Shown: positions 8,283-19,622 of the stretch, piece after piece
How the letters are laid out: every line of letters begins with the position of its first letter
Numbering within the stretch: position 1 is the stretch's first letter
Assembly: GCA_002469605.1 (NCBI GenBank)
Contig: DKMV01000231.1
Coordinates: 1,207-20,828, forward strand
DNA length: 19,622 nt
Direction of reading: 5' to 3'
Source of the DNA: Leclercia sp. UBA7405
Lineage (GTDB): Bacteria; Pseudomonadota; Gammaproteobacteria; Enterobacterales; Enterobacteriaceae
The notes under the pieces: model-generated
Seen by the model: only the letters and a program-made list of their open reading frames with translations
Databases searched by the model: none
Told to the model about the DNA's origin: nothing
Made by a program: the position numbers and the translations under genes

Positions 8283-8486
8283 TCAAACAAACAAACGCGA
8301 TATCAGATAGAACAGGCAGCAGTACAGCGCGGTATTAAACAATGCAGGATGCCAGACGAAATCATAGATGCCGGTAGGCGTCAGCACCTTTCGCACCAGC
8401 CAGAAAATCGCCAGTGATAACAGCAGTTCGAAAAATATCGGCGGGAACGACAGACCGAACACCACGATAACGGGAAACAGACTCAT
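8283..8486 (-). CDS. aaeX: AaeX, small membrane protein of the aae efflux operon
   Basis: 67-residue hydrophobic protein, equal in length and nearly equal in sequence to E. coli AaeX (DUF1656). It has two membrane helices: about residues 4-30 ([28 protein letters not shown]) and about 46-65 ([19 protein letters not shown]), with GIYDFVWHP between them. The ATG at 8486 is preceded by AAGG five bases away; in-frame codons further upstream give a hydrophilic extension absent from the family. It is the first gene of the operon, divergent from aaeR. Its exact role in the pump is not known. Confidence 0.94.
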   Translation of the reverse strand: MSLFPVIVVFGLSFPPIFFELLLSLAIFWLVRKVLTPTGIYDFVWHPALFNTALYCCLFYLISRLFV

Positions 8487-8587
8487 GTTGACCTTGATTG
8501 AGAGCAAGCAGGCGAAACTATTATTGCGCTGCGCCACCGCATGAAGGGCCAGAAAAGCCGGGCGAGAGTGGCGTAGCTGTCGGGTTA

Positions 8588-8602
8588 TTAATAATATATT
8601 AA
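8588..8602. promoter_or_regulatory. Candidate AaeR (LysR-type) operator
   Basis: A perfect interrupted palindrome TTAATA-ATA-TATTAA that fits the T-N11-A rule of LysR-type sites (T8589 to A8601). It lies between the divergent aaeX and aaeR genes, about 100 bases from aaeX and 63 from aaeR. It is AT-rich and so could also arise by chance. Confidence 0.4.
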
Positions 8603-8623
8603 CGTAACTTTTAGGTTGTTATC

Positions 8624-8646
8624 TATAATATGTGATCTAAATCACT
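8624..8646 (+). promoter_or_regulatory. aaeR -10 element with overlapping CRP/FNR-like site
   Basis: A perfect -10 TATAAT (8624-8629) with no good -35 upstream. From 8631 to 8646 the sequence reads TGTGA-TCTAAA-TCACT, one base from the CRP core; its inner part TGAT-CTAA-ATCA also fits the FNR core TTGAT-N4-ATCAA. The site overlaps the expected transcription start, which suggests repression of aaeR; it lies too far downstream of aaeX to judge its effect there. Confidence 0.45.
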
Positions 8647-8664
8647 TTTAAGCCAGAGTGAATA

Positions 8665-9591
8665 ATGGAACGTTTAAAACGCATGTCGGTATTTGCCAAA
8701 GTCGTTGAACTGGGCTCATTTACCTCCGCTGCCCGGCAACTACAGATGAGCGTCTCGTCTATTAGCCAGACCGTCGCCAAACTGGAAGATGACCTGCAGG
8801 TAAAGTTGTTAAATCGCAGTACCCGCAGCATCGGCCTCACCGAAGCCGGCAAGATCTATTACCAGGGCTGTCGACGCATGCTGCACGAAGCGCAGGAGGT
8901 GCACGAGCAGCTTTACGCCTTTAATAACACCCCTATCGGCACCCTGCGCATCGGTTGCTCTTCAACTATGGCACAAAACGTGCTCGCCGGGATGACGGCA
9001 GAGATGCTGAAAGAGTATCCCGGCCTGTCGATCAATTTAGTCACCGGCATCCCCGCGCCGGACCTGATTGCCGACGGGCTGGACGTGGTGATCCGCGTGG
9101 GGGCGCTGCAGGACTCCAGCCTCTTCTCCCGGCGGCTGGGCAACATGCCGATGGTGGTCTGCGCGGCCAGGCAGTATCTCACCCAGGCGGGCATTCCGGA
9201 TAAACCTGCCGACCTCAGCAACCATTCCTGGCTGGAGTACAGCGTGCGGCCGGATAACGCCTTTGAGTTGATTGCCCCGGAGGGGCTGTCGACCAAGTTG
9301 ATCCCCCAGGGGCGCTTTGTGACGAACGATCCCATGACCCTCACCCGCTGGCTGGTGGCGGGCGTCGGCATCGCCTACGTTCCGCTAATGTGGGTGATCA
9401 ATGAGATCAACAGCGGCGAGCTGGAGATCTTATTCCCGCGCTATCAGTCCGATCCGCGTCCGGTGTATGCGCTCTACACCGAAAAGGACAAACTGCCGCT
9501 GAAGGTGCAGGTGTGCATCAATTATCTGACGGACTATTTTGTGGAAGTGGCGGAGCTGTATCAGGGGATGCGGGAGAAGCGTAAGGAGTAG
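8665..9591 (+). CDS. aaeR: AaeR, LysR-type regulator of the aae efflux operon
   Basis: 308-residue LysR-family transcription regulator, collinear with E. coli AaeR (309), which activates aaeXAB in response to aromatic acids such as p-hydroxybenzoate. Seen: an N-terminal helix-turn-helix (residues 1-60, with FTSAARQLQMSVSSISQTVAKLE as helix-turn-helix and LNRSTRSIGLTEAG as wing), a linker helix, then a two-lobed periplasmic-binding-like effector domain from about residue 90 (GTLRIGCSS) to the end. The ATG gives the canonical MERLKRM start; the ribosome site AGAGTG is weak. It is divergent from aaeX across 178 bases with a T-N11-A palindrome and a CRP-like site. The C-terminus differs slightly from E. 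coli. Confidence 0.96.
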   Translation: MERLKRMSVFAKVVELGSFTSAARQLQMSVSSISQTVAKLEDDLQVKLLNRSTRSIGLTEAGKIYYQGCRRMLHEAQEVHEQLYAFNNTPIGTLRIGCSSTMAQNVLAGMTAEMLKEYPGLSINLVTGIPAPDLIADGLDVVIRVGALQDSSLFSRRLGNMPMVVCAARQYLTQAGIPDKPADLSNHSWLEYSVRPDNAFELIAPEGLSTKLIPQGRFVTNDPMTLTRWLVAGVGIAYVPLMWVINEINSGELEILFPRYQSDPRPVYALYTEKDKLPLKVQVCINYLTDYFVEVAELYQGMREKRKE

Positions 9592-9594
9592 AAA

Positions 9595-9618
9595 CTCCTC
9601 TTCCCGCAGGAAGAGGAG
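9595..9618. terminator. Hairpin between convergent aaeR and tldD
   Basis: A perfect 10-base stem CTCCTCTTCC (9595-9604) / GGAAGAGGAG (9609-9618) with a 4-base loop CGCA, filling most of the 36-base gap. On the minus strand it is followed by TTTCTAC, a short T-run that suits tldD; on the plus strand no T-run follows. Confidence 0.75.
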
Positions 9619-9627
9619 AAGCCTGGG

Positions 9628-11151
<1,524 letters not shown>

Positions 11152-11160
11152 CGCGTCAAA

Positions 11161-14100
11161 TCATTGCTGTGCAACTTTGCGTGGCTCGCGCAGCACTTCG
11201 TTGATCTGCGGTTTATCAACCGGGCCGGTAATGCGGTAGCGCAGAATCGACACTTTGCTCCACAAGGGGCCTAACACTTTGCTGGCGGCGAACACCGCTG
11301 CGCCCACAATAGGGTTAACGGCGAAGGCCGCCGCTACGCCGACGGTGGCAGAGATTTCCGGGGCAACTACCGCTTCCATATCCAGCTCGCGGCGCACCAG
11401 GTTGACGGAGCCTTTCATAGCGATATCCGCCTCCAGCCCGTCGACCAGCGTATCATCCGTGTGCAGCACGCCATCCTTGATCCAGGCGGTGCTGCGGATG
11501 GAGTCAAAGTAGAACCCTTCGCTGAAGGTATCGCTAAAATCAAAGCGCAGTTTACGCAGCAGGGCGTCAAAGCTGAGCAGGCGCAGCAGCTGTCCTGCGC
11601 GGCCGGTGCTCACATCGGCGATCTCGCCTTTGCCGAGCCGGGTTTTCAGAATGCCGTTTAGCGTCGCCTCGTCCGGCTGCCAGGGCGGATTACGCCAGTG
11701 CAGGTCGTAATCGACGTTAAAGCTTGACCCGCGAACCGGGGTGGTAATCCCAAAGAAGTTGGCCGCCGCGTCCAGCTTATTCCCCTTGATCTCGCCTTTC
11801 AGGGAGGTGCGCTGCTCGCCCACGCGGTTCACCCACTCGCCGTTAACGGTCAGGCGGCCAAAGCCGGTATCCAGCAGCCCGTCGGACAGGGAGAGCGTTT
11901 TGCCTTTGATGGCAAAGTCACCGTCAATGCGGCCATACTTCTGCCCCCACAGCCAGCACTCTGCGCAGCGCAATTGCAGATCGGGCCAGCCGGTAAAATC
12001 GATATGGGTTTTAGCCGCCAGCGGCGCGGTAGTAGCCGCCGGCGTGGCTCCGGCGGATGACGGGTTGAAATAGAGGTAGCGAATATCGGCCAGCCAGGGC
12101 GCGGCATCGCGCATCCTGAGGGTGGCGTTGATTTCCCGCCCGTGCGCTTCAACCTTCGTGCCGTCCGCCTCGGGCTGCGAGATAATGCTCAGGTTGTTCC
12201 ACTGCTGGCCGCCCAGCGCCAGTGACGGGGTGCGAACGGTAATCAGCTGCGGGAACTGCGCCGACTCATCTACGTTCTGGCCGACCCCTTTCTGGAACAG
12301 GGCTAACCACTGCGCCCCATCCAGCGGCGGCAGATTCAGCTCCACGCCTGGCTGCTCCGGTAGCGGCGGCAGGGTACGGCTGTCAGAGGTCCAGATGGCG
12401 CGGTCCAGCGTCAGCTTGCGGTTCAGCAGCCAGCGGCTGTTGAAATGGTTAGCCGGCCCGACGTTCCCCGTCAGGGCGAAGCTATCAAGGTTGCCATCGA
12501 CGTTAACCTTAACGGGCAGCGGCTCCCCTGCGCTTTTAGCGAGTGGAGAAGGTAAGTGACTACTTACATTTTTCAGATCGCCCGTGAGATCGACCTTATA
12601 ACGCGTAGCGCCGCGGTATGGCAGCTCAATGGCAACTTTCCCCTGCCAGGGCACCGACCCCGTCACCGATTCACCGATCGGTTTCGGCAGCAGCTCCATG
12701 CGCGACGGCTGCCAGTTCGCGTTGAGATTTACCGCCACCTGATACGCTTTTTCGCCCTCGGTGGTGGAGAAATCAATATTCACCGGCTGTTTAAACCAGG
12801 TGGCGGTGAGCGGCTCGCTCTTCAGGTTGCCATTCTCAAAGCTGAACTGCCCGGTCAGGTTGTTAATGGTGCTGTTGAGCGGCTTAATAAAGAGGTTGTT
12901 ATTGCGCAGCCGGACATCGCCTTTGGCAGTGGTCATTTCACCGTCCAGCGGGATATCGAGATGTAAGCGAGCATTCACATCGCCATCAAGCTGGAGCTGA
13001 TCGAGGGTCGCGGCCAGGGAGTCCTTCAGCGGCGTCTCCTCGAAATAGGGGCCAACAGCTTTGCCCGGCCCGTTAATATCCGCGTCGATCAGCAGCTTTT
13101 CTTTGGAGTAATCCGGGATGACCGCGTTGAGATGGCTGGCCGTAACGCCGCCCAGCGCCACGCTATCGCTCTTCATCCACAGACCGTCGTTGATAAAGTT
13201 AAGTTCGATATCGAGGTTTTTTAACGCCGGCCAGTCGGGCTGAAACGCGTAGGTGGCGTTGTGCAGCGGCACCAACACCTGGAACTGTCCCTCATTGTGT
13301 TTATAGGGGAACAGATGCGGATTGCCACCGTAGACCAGCGTCGCGTTGTCGGCCTGTCCGCCCTGAATGGCACCGCTCAGGTAATCAACCAGCGCTTTGC
13401 CCATCAGATTTTCCGGGAAGTAGCGCCAGGCCTGGCTGCCATCGTCGGTACTGATCCCCGCCAGGATCCCGAGCCACGGCTCGTCGTTTTGCGGTTGCAG
13501 GTAGCGGAAATCGCCCCGGGCGTGGACGGCTTTGGCTTTGACATCAAGATCCCGGCCATCCAGCTGGAAGCCCTTCTCGTTCTTCAGCCAGTTCAGGGTC
13601 GCGGTCCCTTTTTCAATCTCCAGCGGGGCGCGGAAGACTGTTTCGTAAGGCATTTTTGCGTCAACCATCTCGGCCTTTAAGCGGCCATCTTCGACGCTGC
13701 CCACCAGCGAACCGTTAAAATGTTCTACTCCCGGCAGCATCTTCCACTGTTTCCACGCCAGGTTTTTCCACGAGGCCTGAAAACGGGTCTTTTCCGTTGC
13801 CTGCAGGGGGATATCCAGCGCCAGGCTATTAATCTGCCCTGACGGCTGGGTGGCTAACCAGAGGTCGCCCAGCGCCGGGGAGATGCGCGCGGCGATAGGG
13901 CGCAGCCCCTCCAGGTCGGCAAGCTCCAGGTTACTGGCGCGGATACGCAGTTCATCGCTACGCTTGTTCGCCACGCCGCCCACCTCCTGCTGTGGGACCC
14001 AGGCCATAGTGAGCGCGCCGCGCGGCCAGGCTTTGCCGTCCATGGTGATACGGGTGTCGGGGATCGAGAATTGCCAGCCTGCCCCGGCCTGGGTCACGTG

Positions 14101-14958
14101 CGCCGTCAGGTTATCCACCAGCAGCTCGTGGGTCTGGTCGTCCCCCTTCCAGCTGGCGCCGCCCTGCTTCAGCCATACGTCGCCCGCCGCAATGTCGCCC
14201 TTTTCCAGAGTAAGCCAGCCCTCCAGGCTAAAGCGGGCCGTTTGCAGGGCCACGTTGTCCTGCATCCATCTTCCCAGCCAGGGCTTCACATCCACGTCAT
14301 CGGCCTGCAGCCAGACTTTTCCTTTGTCCAGCAGCCCCTCTTCATCGCGCAGATCCATGCGCACCTGCATGATGCCGTGCTGCCCGGTAAGGCTGGAGAG
14401 GCTGACCTGGCCTTCTGCGCGATGGCGATCGCGGCCGTTAAGCCACGTCAGCTGCGGGATCTTGAGCTCGGCACGCTGGCCGGAAAGGGTAATAAAGCTG
14501 ATTTCGCTGTCGCGTAAATCGAAGTGGTCGAACTGGCGCAAAAAGAGATCGCTAAAGCGATTGGTTTCCAGCCCCTTGCTCTCTTTGTCATTGCCGATCG
14601 GCGTGTTGGTCAGAAACTGCAGCTGATAGAAGGTGAGATCGCGAAACTGCCAGCGCAGGTGCAGCAGGCTTTGCCACACGTCCAGCGCCAGAGTTACCCG
14701 CTTAATCTTCACGTAACCGCCATCTTTCAGGCTGGCATTGATGTCACGGACTTCAAGCGTGGGACCAAAGTTTTGCCAGCTGGCGTTCAGCCTGCTGACA
14801 TCGACAGGCAGGCCGGTAGCAGATTCGATTTTTGCCAGCACCTGGGGGCGCCAGCTGTCCAGATGCGGCAATACGAGACGCAGCCCGCTTACGAGCAGCG
14901 CGATAATGACTATCAGCGTTGCCCCTGTAAGCACCAAAATCCCCGGCAGTCGCCTCAC
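11161..14958 (-). CDS. yhdP: YhdP, AsmA-like envelope protein (phospholipid transport)
   Basis: 1265-residue AsmA-family protein, near-equal in length to E. coli YhdP (about 1266). With TamB and YdbH it carries phospholipids from the inner to the outer membrane. Seen: a single N-terminal membrane anchor at about residues 5-31 (GILVLTGATLIVIIALLVSG), an AsmA-type start (LPHLDSWRPQVLAKIESATG), then a very long series of beta-strand segments typical of a hydrophobic-groove bridge, and a C-terminal conserved region (SFDALLRKLRFDFSDTF ... VGVAAAFAVNPIVGAAVFAA) with a basic tail. The start is a GTG with AAGGAG six bases upstream, and it lies 45 bases after rng, so it is probably the distal gene of the mre-yhdE-rng cluster. 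No frame break is seen across the 3.8 kb. Confidence 0.96.
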   Translation of the reverse strand: MRRLPGILVLTGATLIVIIALLVSGLRLVLPHLDSWRPQVLAKIESATGLPVDVSRLNASWQNFGPTLEVRDINASLKDGGYVKIKRVTLALDVWQSLLHLRWQFRDLTFYQLQFLTNTPIGNDKESKGLETNRFSDLFLRQFDHFDLRDSEISFITLSGQRAELKIPQLTWLNGRDRHRAEGQVSLSSLTGQHGIMQVRMDLRDEEGLLDKGKVWLQADDVDVKPWLGRWMQDNVALQTARFSLEGWLTLEKGDIAAGDVWLKQGGASWKGDDQTHELLVDNLTAHVTQAGAGWQFSIPDTRITMDGKAWPRGALTMAWVPQQEVGGVANKRSDELRIRASNLELADLEGLRPIAARISPALGDLWLATQPSGQINSLALDIPLQATEKTRFQASWKNLAWKQWKMLPGVEHFNGSLVGSVEDGRLKAEMVDAKMPYETVFRAPLEIEKGTATLNWLKNEKGFQLDGRDLDVKAKAVHARGDFRYLQPQNDEPWLGILAGISTDDGSQAWRYFPENLMGKALVDYLSGAIQGGQADNATLVYGGNPHLFPYKHNEGQFQVLVPLHNATYAFQPDWPALKNLDIELNFINDGLWMKSDSVALGGVTASHLNAVIPDYSKEKLLIDADINGPGKAVGPYFEETPLKDSLAATLDQLQLDGDVNARLHLDIPLDGEMTTAKGDVRLRNNNLFIKPLNSTINNLTGQFSFENGNLKSEPLTATWFKQPVNIDFSTTEGEKAYQVAVNLNANWQPSRMELLPKPIGESVTGSVPWQGKVAIELPYRGATRYKVDLTGDLKNVSSHLPSPLAKSAGEPLPVKVNVDGNLDSFALTGNVGPANHFNSRWLLNRKLTLDRAIWTSDSRTLPPLPEQPGVELNLPPLDGAQWLALFQKGVGQNVDESAQFPQLITVRTPSLALGGQQWNNLSIISQPEADGTKVEAHGREINATLRMRDAAPWLADIRYLYFNPSSAGATPAATTAPLAAKTHIDFTGWPDLQLRCAECWLWGQKYGRIDGDFAIKGKTLSLSDGLLDTGFGRLTVNGEWVNRVGEQRTSLKGEIKGNKLDAAANFFGITTPVRGSSFNVDYDLHWRNPPWQPDEATLNGILKTRLGKGEIADVSTGRAGQLLRLLSFDALLRKLRFDFSDTFSEGFYFDSIRSTAWIKDGVLHTDDTLVDGLEADIAMKGSVNLVRRELDMEAVVAPEISATVGVAAAFAVNPIVGAAVFAASKVLGPLWSKVSILRYRITGPVDKPQINEVLREPRKVAQQ

Positions 14959-15003
14959 GCGTCGCTCCTTGTCAGCCGTTCTCGTCCCGCAGTCGCCTGC
15001 GAA

Positions 15004-16473
15004 TTACATCATCACCACATCAAACTGCTCCGGGTTATAGAGCGGTTCGATCTGGACTTTCACCTGTTTGCCAACAAAGATTTCTACCTCTGCCAGCGCG
15101 TGAGACTCTTCACCTTTCAGGGCTTCGGCCACCGAAGGGGAAGCATAGACCAGGAAACGGTCGGAGTCGTAGGCATGATGCACGCGAACAATTTCACGCA
15201 TGATTTCGTAGCACACCGTCTCGGTGGTCTTGACCGTGCCGCGGCCGTGGCAGGTAGGGCATTCGTTGCACAGCACGTGCTCCACGCTTTCGCGGGTACG
15301 CTTGCGGGTCATCTCCACCAGCCCCAGCTGGGAAAAACCGTTAATGCTGGTTTTTACGCGATCCTTACTGAGCGCCTGCTCCAGGGAGTGCAGCACGCGG
15401 CGGCGGTGGTCTTCATTACTCATATCGATAAAGTCGATAATGATGATGCCGCCGAGGTTACGCAGGCGCAGCTGACGGGCAATAGCCTGCGTCGCTTCGA
15501 TATTGGTATTAAAGATGGTGTCGTCGAGATTGCGATGACCCACAAAGGCGCCGGTATTGATATCGACGGTGGTCATGGCTTCGGTCTGATCGATGATCAG
15601 GTAACCGCCCGATTTCAGCTCGACCTTACGCTCCAGCGCGCGCTGGATCTCGTTCTCGACGTCGAAAAGGTCGAAGATCGGCTGTTTGCCGGTGTAGTGC
15701 TCCAGCAGGCCGGGCATTTCAGGAATGTATTCGCTGGTAAACTCCAGCAGCGCTTCGTACGTCAGGCGGGAATCGACGCGAATGCGGTCAAGCTGGGCAT
15801 CGGCGAAGTCGCGCAGTACGCGCTGGGCCAGCGCCAGCTCGCCATAGAGCTGATAGCGGGTCTGGTTGCGTTTTTTACGCTCCATTACCTTGGTCCAGAC
15901 GCGTTTCAGATAGGCGGCGTCCGAGGCGAGATCCTCTTCGCTAATCCCCTCTGCGGCGGTACGAATAATAAAGCCGCCCTGTTCGTCGCAATAGGCGCTG
16001 ACCACCTTCTTCAGGCGTTCGCGCTCGGTTTCGCTCTCGATACGCTGGGAGACGCCAACGTGCGAGGCGCCCGGCATAAAGACCAGATAGCGGGAAGGCA
16101 GCGTAATGTCGGTGGTCAGGCGTGCCCCTTTGGTGCCGAGCGGATCTTTCACCACCTGCACCATTAAGTCCTGGCCCTGGCGCACCAGCTCAGAGATATC
16201 ACGAACGGCAAACTGCTTTTGCTCTTCCCCCGCCACGCATTCGGTATGCGGCATGATGTCGGAAGCATGAAGGAAGGCGGCCTTATCCAGGCCAATATCT
16301 ACAAATGCCGCCTGCATACCCGGTAGTACACGACTGACACGACCTTTGTAGATATTGCCTACTATTCCGCGTCGCGCTTCGCGCTCAATATGGATTTCCT
16401 GAAGAATACCGCCATCGATGTAAGCCACCCGGGTTTCCGATGGCGTTACGTTTACCAACAATTCAGCCGTCAT
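15004..16473 (-). CDS. rng: Ribonuclease G
   Basis: 489-residue single-strand endoribonuclease of the RNase E/G family; it matures the 5' end of 16S rRNA and cuts some mRNAs such as adhE. Seen: a split N-terminal S1 domain (about residues 38-130, [23 protein letters not shown]), the catalytic DNase I-like region with Asp304 (TTVDINTG) and Asp347 (IIIIDFID), and the zinc-link CPTCHGRG (Cys405, Cys408) that joins subunits. It lacks the long C-terminal scaffold of RNase E, as expected. I chose the ATG at 16473 (MTAELLV, the E. coli start and length) with AAGGG six bases away; an in-frame upstream codon would add six residues. The start overlaps the 3' end of maf by 11 bases, so the two are coupled. 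Confidence 0.97.
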   Translation of the reverse strand: MTAELLVNVTPSETRVAYIDGGILQEIHIEREARRGIVGNIYKGRVSRVLPGMQAAFVDIGLDKAAFLHASDIMPHTECVAGEEQKQFAVRDISELVRQGQDLMVQVVKDPLGTKGARLTTDITLPSRYLVFMPGASHVGVSQRIESETERERLKKVVSAYCDEQGGFIIRTAAEGISEEDLASDAAYLKRVWTKVMERKKRNQTRYQLYGELALAQRVLRDFADAQLDRIRVDSRLTYEALLEFTSEYIPEMPGLLEHYTGKQPIFDLFDVENEIQRALERKVELKSGGYLIIDQTEAMTTVDINTGAFVGHRNLDDTIFNTNIEATQAIARQLRLRNLGGIIIIDFIDMSNEDHRRRVLHSLEQALSKDRVKTSINGFSQLGLVEMTRKRTRESVEHVLCNECPTCHGRGTVKTTETVCYEIMREIVRVHHAYDSDRFLVYASPSVAEALKGEESHALAEVEIFVGKQVKVQIEPLYNPEQFDVVMM

Positions 16474-17056
16474 AATTATCCCTTCCCTCACGCAGTGAGT
16501 TAAAATTGCTCAGCAACTCATACGTTTCTACCAGCGGTAAGCCGACTACGGCGTGATAGCTGCCATTGATCTTCCTGACAAAACAGCCACCCAGCCCTTG
16601 AATACCGTATGCACCTGCTTTATCCATTGGTTCACCGCTGGCGATATAGGCCGCGATATCCTCTTCAGTCAGCACTCTGAACGTGACCTCCGTGACCACC
16701 AGACAATCCAGCACCTGCTGGCTGTCGGCGATGGCGACGGCGGTCATCACCTGGTGCGTATGGCCGGACAATTTGCGCAGCATGCGTGCTGCATGATCGG
16801 CATCGTGCGGCTTCTCAAGCACTTCTCCGTTGAGAATAACGATGGTATCTGCCCCCAGTACCGGCAGGTCACGCGGGGTTTGTGCCACCCCGGCCTGCGC
16901 TTTCTCCCGCGCAAGGCGGGAAACATACTGCTGTGCGCTTTCGCCGCCGGCACGCGCTTCTTCGATACCGGTAACGATGCGTTCAAAGGTCACACCCAAC
17001 TGCGTCAGTAATTCCTGGCGACGCGGGGAGCCGGAAGCAAGATAGATAGACGTCAT
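16463..17056 (-). CDS. yhdE: Maf-family nucleotide pyrophosphatase YhdE
   Basis: 197-residue cytosolic nucleoside triphosphate pyrophosphatase, the same length as E. coli YhdE, which hydrolyses dTTP and UTP; the Maf family is thought to clear non-canonical nucleotides and is linked to septum inhibition. Seen: the N-terminal phosphate loop LASGSPRR (Ser10, Arg12, Arg13), the catalytic Asp70 in GADTIV, LEKPHD (Lys82), the [13 protein letters not shown] strand, and [10 protein letters not shown]. The ATG has AAGGTT five bases upstream. It lies nine bases after mreD and overlaps rng by 11 bases, the tight packing of one operon with the rod-shape genes. Confidence 0.97.
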   Translation of the reverse strand: MTSIYLASGSPRRQELLTQLGVTFERIVTGIEEARAGGESAQQYVSRLAREKAQAGVAQTPRDLPVLGADTIVILNGEVLEKPHDADHAARMLRKLSGHTHQVMTAVAIADSQQVLDCLVVTEVTFRVLTEEDIAAYIASGEPMDKAGAYGIQGLGGCFVRKINGSYHAVVGLPLVETYELLSNFNSLREGRDNYDG

Positions 17057-17065
17057 AGAAACCTT

Positions 17066-18552
<1,487 letters not shown>

Positions 18553-18564
18553 AGGCTATGCGTA

Positions 18565-18604
18565 CTCTCGCGTCAGAGAGAAAGGGTAGCATCCGCTACC
18601 CTTT
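18565..18604 (-). terminator. Terminator or attenuator hairpin between mreB and mreC
   Basis: A perfect 10-base stem AAAGGGTAGC (18581-18590) / GCTACCCTTT (18595-18604) with a 4-base loop. On the minus strand it ends in TTTCTCTCT, a broken T-run. Next to it is a second small hairpin CTCTC/GAGAG (18565-18569 with 18576-18580). A partial terminator here would fit the higher level of MreB than of MreC and MreD. Confidence 0.7.
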
Positions 18605-18613
18605 CACTTCCGA

Positions 18614-19622
<1,009 letters not shown>

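Noticed and set aside
8276..8290. Upstream TTG start for AaeA overlapping aaeX
   Set aside because: The GTG at 8275 has GAGGT at the right distance and gives the family's usual length and start.
14524..16167. 547-codon plus-strand open frame opposite yhdP and rng
   Set aside because: It lies wholly antisense to two strongly conserved genes, has low-complexity His/Gln-rich composition and no recognisable domain. Such frames are common opposite GC-rich coding sequence.

Overview
The window is core chromosome of an Enterobacteriaceae bacterium. Gene order and protein sequences match, as far as I can recall them, the E. coli degS-mdh-argR-yhcN-yhcO-aaeBAX-aaeR-tldD-yhdP-rng-yhdE-mreDCB block. 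Several details (a second yhcN-type gene, an extra aldehyde dehydrogenase, individual protein differences) point to an Enterobacter/Lelliottia/Klebsiella-like relative rather than E. coli; I cannot fix the genus by eye. I see no insertion sequence, prophage, CRISPR array, tRNA or rRNA. The window is gene-dense, with long runs on the minus strand.

Layout. Positions 1-559 hold the 3' part of degS (+), which meets mdh (619-1557, -) at a shared terminator. A 404-base divergent region carries an ArcA-like site on the mdh side and two ARG boxes on the argR side. argR (1962-2432, +) is followed by a 376-base AT-rich gap with two hairpins and the promoter of a tandem pair of small exported DUF1471/YhcN proteins (2809-3072 and 3186-3452, +), closed by a strong terminator. 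On the minus strand then come yhcO (barstar-like), a GabD-type aldehyde dehydrogenase (3826-5280) and the aromatic-acid efflux operon aaeX-aaeA-aaeB (8486 down to 5370). The divergent LysR regulator aaeR (8665-9591, +) meets tldD (9628-11073, -) at a hairpin. The rest is a long minus-strand cluster: mreB (partial, at the right edge), mreC, mreD, yhdE/maf, rng, yhdP, tldD, with 1-11 base overlaps or short gaps from mreC to yhdP.

How the genes work together. MreB-MreC-MreD form the rod-shape scaffold. Maf/YhdE, RNase G and YhdP (an AsmA-like envelope lipid-transport protein) follow in the same transcription direction, with the TldD peptidase last. AaeR, AaeX, AaeA and AaeB form a regulated efflux system for aromatic carboxylic acids. 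The aldehyde dehydrogenase sits directly downstream, separated by a terminator, and could produce carboxylates of the kind the pump exports; that link is inference. ArgR and Mdh are housekeeping functions with recognisable regulatory sites.

Most of the window is ordinary and conserved. The points worth a second look are the dehydrogenase beside the efflux operon, the tandem YhcN paralogues with a possible switchable hairpin between them, a 57-base compound hairpin downstream of argR, and several palindromes in the short intergenic gaps.
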